A DNA stretch of 64,000 bases from a virus. The DNA is taken from positions 1 through 64,000 of IMG/VR virus record IMGVR_UViG_3300037961_003440, one strand, 5' to 3'. Made by a program: the position numbers and the translations under genes. The notes beneath the pieces are model-generated. The model worked only from the letters and a program-made list of their open reading frames with translations. It ran no database searches and had not been told where the DNA came from. Within the stretch, counting starts at the first letter, position 1. Each line of letters opens with the position of its first letter. Of the stretch, positions 42,129 to 52,349 are shown one piece after another.

Positions 42129-42881
42129 ATGACAATATACAATACTAATTATATTTCAGATGCTATGTCAAGTGCTGATAGTACTAAACCAATGCACCAT
42201 GTTTTTTTAAATCTAAAAGCAAGAAATGATGACCATACAGGAAAAAATTTTGAAACAAACAGAATAGGTTTAAAATGTGAATCTGTAAGTATTACTACTT
42301 CAAGAACAGTACCTTCTATACCAATTCCCGGTGTTGGTGTAGTTACAGGTGAATCACAATCAATAGGATTAGATTTGGGTATGGCTACTAAATCAATAAA
42401 TTTATCAGGTATAATTACTAATCAAATAATAAGTAAATCATTTGATGATGTAGAAGGTTCAGAACCTGAAAATCCAACAGTAGAAATGACAGCATTTGAA
42501 ATAGGTCAATTGCTACACGCATATGTAGATTCATCAGGTTTTCAAAAACATCAATCTATGAATGAATTAATTATATTAATTCCAAGTAGAGTTAATCATC
42601 AATTTCAATATCATACGGGATTACCTGAAGCAACAGGGGGTTCTTTATCACCTATTGAACATTTACCTTTAATACCATTTACATATAAAACAAGAAATCA
42701 AGATAATAAAGGTACAGTATATGGTGCTATACCTGACCATTCTAATTTTCCTAAACCAATACAAGATACAGAAGAAGTAGAAGGTCTTAGAGGTTTTATT
42801 AGAAGTTTTAATTGTCAAATAACTGCTGGTGTACCATATTTGACATTTACTTTAGATTTTGAAGTTGCATTTATAATTTAA
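42129..42881 (+). CDS. Putative distal tail protein
   Basis: A 250-residue beta-rich protein right after the tape measure gene, the usual place for Dit. It includes NRIGLKCESVSITTSRTVPS and FIRSFNCQITAGVPYLTFTL at the end, which would be two strands of the same sheet. Dit identity rests on synteny and size. GTGATT precedes the ATG. Confidence 0.5.
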   Translation: MTIYNTNYISDAMSSADSTKPMHHVFLNLKARNDDHTGKNFETNRIGLKCESVSITTSRTVPSIPIPGVGVVTGESQSIGLDLGMATKSINLSGIITNQIISKSFDDVEGSEPENPTVEMTAFEIGQLLHAYVDSSGFQKHQSMNELIILIPSRVNHQFQYHTGLPEATGGSLSPIEHLPLIPFTYKTRNQDNKGTVYGAIPDHSNFPKPIQDTEEVEGLRGFIRSFNCQITAGVPYLTFTLDFEVAFII

Positions 42882-42893
42882 GGAGAATATATT

Positions 42894-44249
42894 ATGACAG
42901 TTAGTGCTTATGTTGATGAAGGAAAATGTTTAGTTTTTCCTACAATGTGCGATGCATATATTCACTTAGAATATGCTAAACATAATATGAATACAAATAA
43001 TGGATTGTGGAATATTAATGGTTCTTTTACAGGTCAATTTATTATTAAGCCTTATGATGTAAATGGTTATGGTGATAATACAGGCCAAACAAATAAAGAT
43101 TTAGTAGCAAATGGTGGGGCAGGAAATATTACAAATAAAAAAACAATGCCAGCAATTGCTGATGGTGCAAAAGATAGTTTTGCTGCTCATGTTTTTAGAA
43201 ATAATCAAGCCGAAAAATATTTACCAAATAGAGAAAGATATTTGGCTAAAGATATGACTGGTCAAATAATAAATAATAATCCGCATGAAATGTGTTTGTT
43301 TCATAATAACAATATAACTGTCAATTTAGTTAATACTACTGACCATAATCAAAATAATCCTGCTGAATATAAAGTACAATTTAAATTAACCATAGATGGA
43401 ACAGAAACAATATTGGAATCAACTAATGTATTTACAAGTAGAAAATATCATTATTCTGATGTTTCTAAAGTTAGAAATCAAGTTATATCTGATGGTTCTA
43501 CTGTAACTGTATTTGATGATTATCATTTGCAATTTGTTTATGACAAATATAAAATTATAGGAAAAGAGGCAGGACAACCACCTCATTCATTAATAGGTAA
43601 TGAATACAAAGAAGGATATACAATAAAATTTACACCGGGAAATACACCAACTTCTGAATTTAATACAAATTTAAATCAAGCAGGAATTGTAATAAATGAC
43701 CCTACGGGTAATCAACCAACTCCTTTTGAATCTATACCTATTGGAACAGAAATGTTCACCGAAGATGGAATATCATTAGGTAAAGTAATGATGGTTATTC
43801 CTAAAGCACCTCCTATTTTCCCAAATCATGCTATTGCATTTCACCCCCTTCCGGCAGGTTCTACAATACCAATTTTAAGAGATGGTGCTAAAATTTATAC
43901 TGCTATTCACCGTGAGCCAATGTATATTCATACCACTACGCATATTTCTGTTGCTTATGAACAAACTACAAGAAGAATGAGTATATTCGCAAATGGTATA
44001 GAAGTGGCTACTACAACACACGATTCTACAACAGGTAGTTTTTCTTTAGATGCAAGTGATGTATATATTGGTCAAAATGCTACTTTAGCATATCCTAACG
44101 ATAGAAAAACACAATTTATGGGTGAGTTAGACAGTATATTATTTACTGATACATATATGACTAATTATACGCATTTATTTAATCCTGTTGCGCCATACCA
44201 AAATATAATGCTTTATTACGATTTTAGTGAGGGGAGAGATAATGGTTAA
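42894..44249 (+). CDS. Tail tip protein with LamG-like domain
   Basis: A 451-residue protein, start at ATG 42894 after AAGGAG. The last third has the pattern of a LamG/concanavalin-like lectin domain: HISVAYEQTTRRMSIFANG, then DASDVYIGQNATL, FMGELDSILFTDTYM, and a final YYDFSEG. Such domains bind glycans or proteins, so binding to the host surface is likely. The N-terminal part also has short LamG-like phrases (WNINGSFTGQFIIKPYD), perhaps the first strands of the same fold. Confidence 0.65.
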   Translation: MTVSAYVDEGKCLVFPTMCDAYIHLEYAKHNMNTNNGLWNINGSFTGQFIIKPYDVNGYGDNTGQTNKDLVANGGAGNITNKKTMPAIADGAKDSFAAHVFRNNQAEKYLPNRERYLAKDMTGQIINNNPHEMCLFHNNNITVNLVNTTDHNQNNPAEYKVQFKLTIDGTETILESTNVFTSRKYHYSDVSKVRNQVISDGSTVTVFDDYHLQFVYDKYKIIGKEAGQPPHSLIGNEYKEGYTIKFTPGNTPTSEFNTNLNQAGIVINDPTGNQPTPFESIPIGTEMFTEDGISLGKVMMVIPKAPPIFPNHAIAFHPLPAGSTIPILRDGAKIYTAIHREPMYIHTTTHISVAYEQTTRRMSIFANGIEVATTTHDSTTGSFSLDASDVYIGQNATLAYPNDRKTQFMGELDSILFTDTYMTNYTHLFNPVAPYQNIMLYYDFSEGRDNG

Positions 44250-47200
44250 TGTAGAATATAATTCAACCATAATACCATTAAATGTTGGTGTTCCGCTTCT
44301 TAGTCCTGTTTCAACATGGCCTCATACTTCAGGTACTTATAGCGATACGGGTTCTACAATTAAAAGTGCTTTTTATAATGTAAGTCAAAATCCAAGAATA
44401 ATTATTAAAAATACATATGTTGGAAAAAGTATTAATTGTTATGAAATACACAATTCTCCAGATACACCTTTATCGAGTGTTGCTTCAAATGTTTTTGAAG
44501 TTAAAAATATACAACGCTCAGGTGGTTTTAGTACTTCGGTATTAAATAGAGTCTATCCTTTTAATTTAAATCTTGAAAGTTATTTAGAAGTAAGTGCCGC
44601 TACAAAGGGAAATAGAATTTGTTTAGAAGGACAAGGTGCATTAACAACATTAATTAGTGGTTCTACTTTAGATACAGCAAGTGATTATTTTGTTGTAATA
44701 AATGCAGATGACCCTTTAAATCATCATATTGCTAAAATTACAGAATTACATACTTATGAAGTATTTGGAGATGGTTTTGATTTTGAACCTGCTTATCATA
44801 AAGAAGTTCCAAAAGGTACTAAAATTAGTATATATAAAGGCCCAGATTCAACTGATACACATATAGTAGCAGTAGGTTATGGATTATTAGGAGATTCTAC
44901 AACAAGTGATGAAAGACACGATAGTTATGTAGAAGTTAGTAGACCAACATTTTATTTTTACGAAGATAGATGCGATGTAAATAAATTACTCGGAGATACA
45001 AAATATAAAGTTACTAAAACTTCAGCACACGGTTCAGGTGACCCATTTACCGGAGGTAGTTTAACTTTTGATTTTGGTAAAAAACAATCAACAGCACATA
45101 GTTTATTTCATTTAACAACACCAGATTTACATAAGTTTGGTTCTTCTATATGTTTTAAAACCACATCTTCACACGGTAATTTTATTCAAGATAAATCAAG
45201 ATATAGTCAATTTGGTTTATTAAAAGATAATTTAAAAATAAACGATGAAACTATAACACAAGCATCTGGAGTAATGAAACAAAGAATAGTATCTAATGGT
45301 GCAGTAGAAGTTTATAATAACCCTAATATAGATTATATATGGAATACACAACCACATTCAGAAACATATGATACAAGTTTAGGTGAATGGGATAAATGTT
45401 TTAAAAATATAAATAGAGATGGACATCATTTAACAACAGGTTTAAGTAAAGAATCTTATGATTCTAATATTAAAAGATATGTTGAATATGAAAATTCTGA
45501 TACAAAAAATAACGCAATACCTCAAGTATCTAATATAGATATATATGAATCAATAGTTAGTGTTGGTAATTTTATTGAGGTAAATATACCTGACCCTAAT
45601 AGAATAGTAGATTTAAAAATAAAACCATATGATAAAGTATCTTTAAGAGAACAATTAGATGATATTGATTATGAAGGAAGAATGAGCATACCTTTAATTG
45701 GTAATGCTAACTCAAGTACAACAGGTTGGAGTTTAACAATAAAAGGGTTAAGTCCAAATCAAGACTTAAGAACAATATGGGGAAGTTCAGATGTTGCCGC
45801 TTTAAATCCAGATGGAGTAGCGCATAGTGATAATTTAAATAAATTAAGAATAAAAAATATTATTTTTATGGGAGATTTTAATTCTGCACCGGTTCAGGGT
45901 GATGATGGTTATGAACAAGTATTTACTATTACACATAGAAGAAATGTAAATACAGATGCTACTTGGGTAGTTTGTACAGGTAATTGGTCTTTAGAAGATT
46001 TTGTAAATGAAACTGCCTTTGTTTATACTTACAATGGTAGAACTAAATTATTTAATACTAATGTACAGATAGATACAGAATGGGATGGTACTAATTTAAA
46101 AAGAGATGGTAATATAGTCGGAATTAATGATTCTTATTTATCTAATACAGAATTTTTTGTTAGAGATAGAGATTTAACGGGTTTTAGAATACCAATAAAA
46201 TATGGTGACAAAAATTTAAATTATCTTAAACCTTTATATGATGATTATGATTGTTATCAAATTAAAACTACCGTAAGAGGGAATAATAGCATTGTTAATG
46301 TACCTAATTTATATGAATATATTAATGGTAATATTATATATGATAATAAACTATTTGAAGGAAATGTAGAATATCTGGAAGATGAAATACAACCAAGCGG
46401 TATATTACAATATAAATTTAAAGGAAGAGATAGAGTTTCTGATGTATTAGATATTGTAGTTAATCATAATTTTACTCATACTTCAGATTATATTTACACA
46501 ACTAATAATCCTACTAATGATTTAACTACTGTAATATTTAATTCAAATGCAAATACAGTAAATATAAAAGATTTTGATTATGGAGATACCGTAATTAGTT
46601 TATTTAGTTTTGATTCTATTATTAGCACTCAAACCAATATAGAAGTAGGAGATACATTATTTTGTAATATTAATGGAAAGTGTAGATTAATAGGTATAAT
46701 ACAAAGTATTTCAGGAGAAACAGCAGTATCAGGTACTTATTGGAATGGTTCAACAAGAACGGCTATTCCTCAACCTAATAATGGGTATAATATTACTTTA
46801 ACAGAAGCAACAAATTACTCTTCTAAAAATAAAACCTACGGTGCAGATAATTTAAGAGTTAGTAAAAAGACTACTTCTTTAGGAAAGGCTTTATCTTCTA
46901 ATTTATCTAATAATATAAGACCTACTTCATTAGAAGGTTGTTCAAACAAAGGACTATTATTTGTTGACGGTAATAGTATAAATTTAACAAGTGGAGAAAA
47001 AATAGAAAAATTAAGCAATTTATCTGCTATTGATTCAGAATTTTCTCAAGGTTTTCCTATTTCAAATATAAAAGGTAATGAAATAAGTGCAAATTTACCA
47101 GATTATAAATTTAACATAACCACAGATATTAATGAAAATATTATTAAAAAGTATGATACTATAAGTAGTCCGACAGAAATGGGAGTATTAAAAATAGAAG

Positions 47201-50200
47201 CATTAGAAAATAAACTATCGCTTATTACTTTAGCACCAATTTTTCCTGTTGTATTAGCAAAGACAGCCGAAAATACATTAGACACTACTTTAACAAATTC
47301 ACAAGGATTATATTTTGTAAATACACAGGGGTTATCTAATGGAGGATTTTTACATTATCTTAGTAGTGAAACTAATAATAACGGGGCATCTAAAACCTTT
47401 ACAAATCCCGGATATATTGATGACCCAACAGATGTAGATGGTATAGATTATAGACTTGAAGATAATTATGGTACATTTATATGGAGATATATTGGTCTAC
47501 AAGAATCAGATAGCACATTGGTTTGGAATAATGCTATGATAGATAGAGTTTGGAATGTTAAATATAGCCAAACAAATAGAGAATTAAATCATATGTATGG
47601 AAATAAATCTCCTATTAATGGTTATGCTTCTGCTGTTAGAATAGAATATGATGGAGTAGTTAGAAATTGGGATTATCAATCAGTAATAACACAAGCATGG
47701 TTAAAGCAAAATTCACCTGAAGGTAGAGAAGGATTTTATAATATTGAAGGTTCAAGATTTTGGGATATTCTTAAAATGCCTAATGAAATTAGAAATCAAA
47801 TTGCAGGTTTTGGTTTAGTGCTTAACCCAACATATGCGTTTAGAGAATCAAGTCTTAGAAGTTATTATCCTAAACTTTCTACAAGAATAGGTTTTCCCGG
47901 AGATTTAATTAACAATTTAACAGGTACATATTATCAGTATAGAGAAAATTATGAAGCATTTGATAAAGGTATAGAAAACTTTTATTTATTTTCAACAGGA
48001 GATATATATCCTGATAGTTATAAAAGAACAAATAGTATAGGTTTTACAAATAGAAATTTGTCAGATTATGGTATTATTTTTAAATCAAAGGGTGTTAAAG
48101 GCAATACTATAATAGAACATAGTAATTATAAAGGTACAATAGTAGATACATTAGAAAGTGACACAAGTTATGAAATAATGCCTATAAATAATTCTAATAA
48201 AAATACTTCTGAATTAAAAAGAATGGGTTTAATGAGATTAATAGAGGTAACCTATGATTGGCATTTTAATGAAGTAGATTATGAAAATTTAGATGATATA
48301 GTAAAATCAAGAAAATCAAGATTTACAACTGAAATAAAACCATTAGGTGATTATGTAGAGTTTTTTCCGGGCGAAATAGATATGTTAAAAACATCTTTTG
48401 GTAATCCAAAAGTAATAGGTTTTAGTATAGATGGTTCTACACAAGCAAATGGAGAATATACTGAATCAGGGTCACTTAACGGTAGTGCTTTACCATATTA
48501 TATTATAGAAGAAGGTTCAACAACAATTCCAAACACAGTATCAGGGGTAATGGACTTTTTTAAAATATATACAGATTATGATAATTTTGATACAGGTTCA
48601 ACTAATTTACTTGGTACTTATCAAGCCCAAATTTTAGGATTAACAAATATTGAAGGTGGTTATAGAACAGTCAATACAGGGCCTAATCAATTAAGATTAC
48701 AAGGTTCTTGGCATACAGAAACAGGTATATTAGCAGGTAATTTAGCATCAAGTGTTACACAACAACCTATTGGTGGTACTGTTGGTACTTATACTGCTGT
48801 TGTTACTACAACAAATAATACCAATAGAGCAAGAGGATTTATTTGTGATATTACATTAGATTCACCAACTAATGTATCATCTATAGTATTTCATGAAGAA
48901 TCAAGTAGCGTATTTATTGGTAAGAATATACATTATAAAGGTGCTCATTATCAAGCAGGAGATACTGTTACAATTGCTGGTTCTGCTGTGGGTTCTTCGC
49001 AAGACATTATTATTACCCTACAAAATTCCGATTTAACTACCGAACATAGAATATATTTATTTCAAACCGGTCAAGCATCTGGGCAAAATAATAATGCACT
49101 AAATTATGAAGATGTAATTACAGGTACTAATATTAAAAGATGTGATTATACCGGTTTATTAAAAATGACAGCAGATGGACAAGATGAGCCTCAAGATATA
49201 CATTCTTATGAAGTAAGAACAAATGAAGGTGATTTTATTGCTAATAGTATTGCATATACAGGATTAAGAGCAGAAAACTATTTCTTTAACTATACTACAA
49301 TTTTAGGTGCATTAGATAATGATGATGGATTTTATAAAGGAGTATATGAAGATACAGCAATAACTACTCAGACTGATGCAGAAAAACAAAAGGGGTATCA
49401 TATATTTATTCCTTATCATGTAACAGGGGGAAGCAGAAATAATTTACATGAATCTGTTGGTGCATTACCATTAAAAAGAGGTACGCCTATAAGATTTGGT
49501 AGTCTATTACCTTTTTCACAAGGCGTAGATGTAGATTTAAGAAGTACACAAGGTAACACAACAAAATCTTTATCAAGAGTTATAGATGCATTTTCTGAAT
49601 GGGATGATGGAACACAAACTGCAAATACAAGACCTGTTGGTTATGCACCAAGTCATTTATATACAGATACTATGTTAGTTATTAAAAGATTAAAAGCACA
49701 TAATCATTCAATGCTTGGACAATCAAAAGGTTTTCCTATGCAAAATGCTCATATTTATGGCGATACAACTTCTATTAACACTAAGATAAATACAGAAGAA
49801 ATTTATAATGGTTCTACAATACCAAACTTACATTTATCTTTTTGTTTTACAGATTCACAATCTTCATTCCCTTCAATTTTATACGCTTATAATTTTACAG
49901 ATGTATCACAATACCCTAATAGAACAACTTATGGTTTTGAATCTACGGGTACTCAGGCATATGGTTCTGTATCAACAAATAACCATAGATTTTTATCTTC
50001 AACAGGAGGTAGAAATGTAGTAGATGATAGAGGAAATGATTTATTGGATAAATCAGACCAAATATACGGGGCAGAAATTTTATTTAAATTAAATTTATCT
50101 TTACTTGCCAGCAATGTATCAGTTATAGAATTAGATAATTTATCTCAAACAAGTGGAAGTTTAACACTTAATGCTAATGGCTCTACTACAAATGGTAGAG

Positions 50201-52008
50201 CAGTAATTAAAATTGAACAAGTAGATATTGCATCTGAGGATGGTTTTTCTACAAATAATGCAGGTACATTAGTTAATGTAGATGTGTCCTCATCTTTTAA
50301 TAAGATTAATCAATGGGTTAATTTTGTTAATGATTTAACAGGTCATTATTTAGTTTCCGAACAAGATTTATCTAATAATGATATTCCTTTGTATATACAC
50401 TCAAGAAGAAATGATGTACAAGAATCTACGGCAAATCTTATACATCAAGTTATTAGCCATAATATTAATCATAACGGTACTACAATAACACATTATATAG
50501 AAATAGATAATGTTCCTTATTCAAATGGTTCTCATCAATTATATAATATGTATAGAGTTATGAGAATAGCAAAGGACTGTACTTTTGATTTTACCCCTAA
50601 TGATGTAGAAATGTATAAATTATCAAATAGATTTACTCGTATGCCAGCAGAAAATAAATGTTATACATTAGTAGGAAATTCAAATATTTTTCCTCATCGT
50701 GGTGCAGCAAGTACAAATTTAACAGCGTGTAATGAAGCAGTATTATCTATGTATGTAGGTTTAGATGTAGATGGAAAACCTAATTCAGATTATATTGTTA
50801 AAAGAGTTAATAATAGTTTTGCTACTGTTGATGGTAATAATAATACATTTATTAAAAATAAATCTTATAATTGTTTAGTTACAGATGGGATAACAGATTT
50901 AAATAAAGATTTATTATTTACAGGTGACGGTAGCCTTTCAAACCCCGATAGAATTGTATTTTCAGGTCAAATGAAAAATTTAAAAGGTATAGTTTCAATA
51001 GGTGAAGCATTTTCAGTAACTACTCAAAGAAATCCAATAAACAATACTGTTAAAAGATGTAATATAGCAAGCACAGTAGATATAGTAGAAGAAGTAGATG
51101 AGATAACAAATACTATATTAGAAACTAATAATATACAATTTAATCCAGAATATAATGTTACAAATGATTTATATTACATAGGTAACAATTACATAGGTAA
51201 TAATGCCTTTTCAGTTATTAATAGATTATTAAATTATAAAAATAAAAGATTATATATTGATGGAAGAAATATAAAAGGGTTAGATAATATTCCTGACGAA
51301 TGGAAAACTAATATAGTTTTATCAGAAAATGATGTTGATTCTCAAGTTAGCAATATTAAAAGAATACAATCTACATTTGATTTCTTTAATCATGTAGTAG
51401 TTTATGGTGATGGAGTAAAAGGTACTGGTAGAAATAGACAATCAATAAAAGAAACTGATAGAACAATAACTAAGGAAATAACAGACTTAACAATAAAAAC
51501 ACAAAAGGCCGCAGATGATTTAGCAATATCAACAGTAGAAACTCTTGATTCATTAAATAGTCAAGTAGAATTTCAAATACCCAGATTTAAAATACCATAT
51601 CTAAAGGCCGGTCATATTATTACATTAGATTATCCTACTCAAAAAATACCAACAAATTTTTATCAAGTCTTAGAAATACAAACTATATTTGGACAATTGC
51701 CTAAAGTTATATTAGGTAAGTATAGTCAATCTTTAGCAGGAGTATATACAGATATTATAATTAAAAATCAAGAAACAGATGGTCAATTGAGGGGAGATAA
51801 TTTTACTGATGAAACAGCAAATGTTTCCGAAGATGATGATTCCTTTATTCAACCAATGAAACTAAAAATAACTAAAACAACAACGGCATCAAGTTCTAAT
51901 AGTACAATAGGGTTTAATAACCTAATAGGGTTTAACAGTAGTGTAGGGTTTGTTTCTACATCATCAAGTAGCCAAGAAGTAATATTAGATGAGGACTTAA
52001 CGGGGTGA
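44242..52008 (+). CDS. Giant tail protein (2588 residues), hub / host attachment
   Basis: ATG 44242 follows GAGGGGAGA and is preferred to GTG 44227. This is by far the longest gene in the window. The sequence is beta-rich, with many Asn, Thr, Ser and Tyr residues. Near the C-terminus, IPYLKAGHIITLDYPTQKIP and FYQVLEIQTIFGQLPKVILG resemble the last domain of phage tail hub (gp27/Tal-like) proteins. The very end has a Ser/Thr linker and three GF-repeats (IGFNNLIGFNSSVGF). It is likely a tail hub with long adhesive domains. Confidence 0.7.
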   Translation: MVNVEYNSTIIPLNVGVPLLSPVSTWPHTSGTYSDTGSTIKSAFYNVSQNPRIIIKNTYVGKSINCYEIHNSPDTPLSSVASNVFEVKNIQRSGGFSTSVLNRVYPFNLNLESYLEVSAATKGNRICLEGQGALTTLISGSTLDTASDYFVVINADDPLNHHIAKITELHTYEVFGDGFDFEPAYHKEVPKGTKISIYKGPDSTDTHIVAVGYGLLGDSTTSDERHDSYVEVSRPTFYFYEDRCDVNKLLGDTKYKVTKTSAHGSGDPFTGGSLTFDFGKKQSTAHSLFHLTTPDLHKFGSSICFKTTSSHGNFIQDKSRYSQFGLLKDNLKINDETITQASGVMKQRIVSNGAVEVYNNPNIDYIWNTQPHSETYDTSLGEWDKCFKNINRDGHHLTTGLSKESYDSNIKRYVEYENSDTKNNAIPQVSNIDIYESIVSVGNFIEVNIPDPNRIVDLKIKPYDKVSLREQLDDIDYEGRMSIPLIGNANSSTTGWSLTIKGLSPNQDLRTIWGSSDVAALNPDGVAHSDNLNKLRIKNIIFMGDFNSAPVQGDDGYEQVFTITHRRNVNTDATWVVCTGNWSLEDFVNETAFVYTYNGRTKLFNTNVQIDTEWDGTNLKRDGNIVGINDSYLSNTEFFVRDRDLTGFRIPIKYGDKNLNYLKPLYDDYDCYQIKTTVRGNNSIVNVPNLYEYINGNIIYDNKLFEGNVEYLEDEIQPSGILQYKFKGRDRVSDVLDIVVNHNFTHTSDYIYTTNNPTNDLTTVIFNSNANTVNIKDFDYGDTVISLFSFDSIISTQTNIEVGDTLFCNINGKCRLIGIIQSISGETAVSGTYWNGSTRTAIPQPNNGYNITLTEATNYSSKNKTYGADNLRVSKKTTSLGKALSSNLSNNIRPTSLEGCSNKGLLFVDGNSINLTSGEKIEKLSNLSAIDSEFSQGFPISNIKGNEISANLPDYKFNITTDINENIIKKYDTISSPTEMGVLKIEALENKLSLITLAPIFPVVLAKTAENTLDTTLTNSQGLYFVNTQGLSNGGFLHYLSSETNNNGASKTFTNPGYIDDPTDVDGIDYRLEDNYGTFIWRYIGLQESDSTLVWNNAMIDRVWNVKYSQTNRELNHMYGNKSPINGYASAVRIEYDGVVRNWDYQSVITQAWLKQNSPEGREGFYNIEGSRFWDILKMPNEIRNQIAGFGLVLNPTYAFRESSLRSYYPKLSTRIGFPGDLINNLTGTYYQYRENYEAFDKGIENFYLFSTGDIYPDSYKRTNSIGFTNRNLSDYGIIFKSKGVKGNTIIEHSNYKGTIVDTLESDTSYEIMPINNSNKNTSELKRMGLMRLIEVTYDWHFNEVDYENLDDIVKSRKSRFTTEIKPLGDYVEFFPGEIDMLKTSFGNPKVIGFSIDGSTQANGEYTESGSLNGSALPYYIIEEGSTTIPNTVSGVMDFFKIYTDYDNFDTGSTNLLGTYQAQILGLTNIEGGYRTVNTGPNQLRLQGSWHTETGILAGNLASSVTQQPIGGTVGTYTAVVTTTNNTNRARGFICDITLDSPTNVSSIVFHEESSSVFIGKNIHYKGAHYQAGDTVTIAGSAVGSSQDIIITLQNSDLTTEHRIYLFQTGQASGQNNNALNYEDVITGTNIKRCDYTGLLKMTADGQDEPQDIHSYEVRTNEGDFIANSIAYTGLRAENYFFNYTTILGALDNDDGFYKGVYEDTAITTQTDAEKQKGYHIFIPYHVTGGSRNNLHESVGALPLKRGTPIRFGSLLPFSQGVDVDLRSTQGNTTKSLSRVIDAFSEWDDGTQTANTRPVGYAPSHLYTDTMLVIKRLKAHNHSMLGQSKGFPMQNAHIYGDTTSINTKINTEEIYNGSTIPNLHLSFCFTDSQSSFPSILYAYNFTDVSQYPNRTTYGFESTGTQAYGSVSTNNHRFLSSTGGRNVVDDRGNDLLDKSDQIYGAEILFKLNLSLLASNVSVIELDNLSQTSGSLTLNANGSTTNGRAVIKIEQVDIASEDGFSTNNAGTLVNVDVSSSFNKINQWVNFVNDLTGHYLVSEQDLSNNDIPLYIHSRRNDVQESTANLIHQVISHNINHNGTTITHYIEIDNVPYSNGSHQLYNMYRVMRIAKDCTFDFTPNDVEMYKLSNRFTRMPAENKCYTLVGNSNIFPHRGAASTNLTACNEAVLSMYVGLDVDGKPNSDYIVKRVNNSFATVDGNNNTFIKNKSYNCLVTDGITDLNKDLLFTGDGSLSNPDRIVFSGQMKNLKGIVSIGEAFSVTTQRNPINNTVKRCNIASTVDIVEEVDEITNTILETNNIQFNPEYNVTNDLYYIGNNYIGNNAFSVINRLLNYKNKRLYIDGRNIKGLDNIPDEWKTNIVLSENDVDSQVSNIKRIQSTFDFFNHVVVYGDGVKGTGRNRQSIKETDRTITKEITDLTIKTQKAADDLAISTVETLDSLNSQVEFQIPRFKIPYLKAGHIITLDYPTQKIPTNFYQVLEIQTIFGQLPKVILGKYSQSLAGVYTDIIIKNQETDGQLRGDNFTDETANVSEDDDSFIQPMKLKITKTTTASSSNSTIGFNNLIGFNSSVGFVSTSSSSQEVILDEDLTG

Positions 52009-52009
52009 T
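52002..52009 (+). promoter_or_regulatory. Ribosome binding site that supports an ATT start
   Basis: GGGGTGAT overlaps the end of the giant tail gene and lies three bases before ATT 52013, the same spacing as GGTGATTAAATG at 25688-25700. The first ATG in frame is 64 bases away and has no SD. Confidence 0.6.
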
Positions 52010-52012
52010 AAA

Positions 52013-52348
52013 ATTTTAACAGAAACAGGCAAAGCAAAAATAAGAGATTTAATTAGTGCTGAATTTAATACAATGAAAATAGGTACAGGTGGAGATAGTA
52101 CTAATCCTATGGCTACCGATTTAGATTCACCATTAGCAAGTACAACTGCTACAAAAGTTAGTACAGGGCAATCGGCATTAGATTTTATAGGTACATTTTC
52201 AGGTGCAACAATAGCAGGTCAAACAATTAAAGAAATGGCTATTTTTAATTCAGCAGGTATTATGTTGAGTAGAGTCAGTTTTAATCCTATTGGCCCATTT
52301 ACAGCATCAGATTCAATAGAATTGGTTTTTACATTAGAGGTGAATTAA
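52013..52348 (+). CDS. Small tail protein; ATT start
   Basis: From ATT 52013 the frame reads (M)LTETGKAKIRDLISAEFN and then MKIGTGGDSTNPMATDLDS, 111 residues in all. The added part gives the usual start of small tail or baseplate proteins (LTxxGk...I, then KIGTG). Starting at ATG 52073 would remove this and would leave 64 bases between an SD and the start. The C-terminal part (AGQTIKEMAIFNSAGIMLSR) is also typical of this phage tail family. Precedes a fibre gene. Confidence 0.7.
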   Translation: MLTETGKAKIRDLISAEFNTMKIGTGGDSTNPMATDLDSPLASTTATKVSTGQSALDFIGTFSGATIAGQTIKEMAIFNSAGIMLSRVSFNPIGPFTASDSIELVFTLEVN

Positions 52349-52349
52349 A

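Noticed and set aside
51880-51970. DNA tandem repeat TAGGGTTTAA near the end of the giant tail gene as a regulatory repeat
   Set aside because: The repeats follow from the protein repeat IGFN; no sign of a function at the DNA level.
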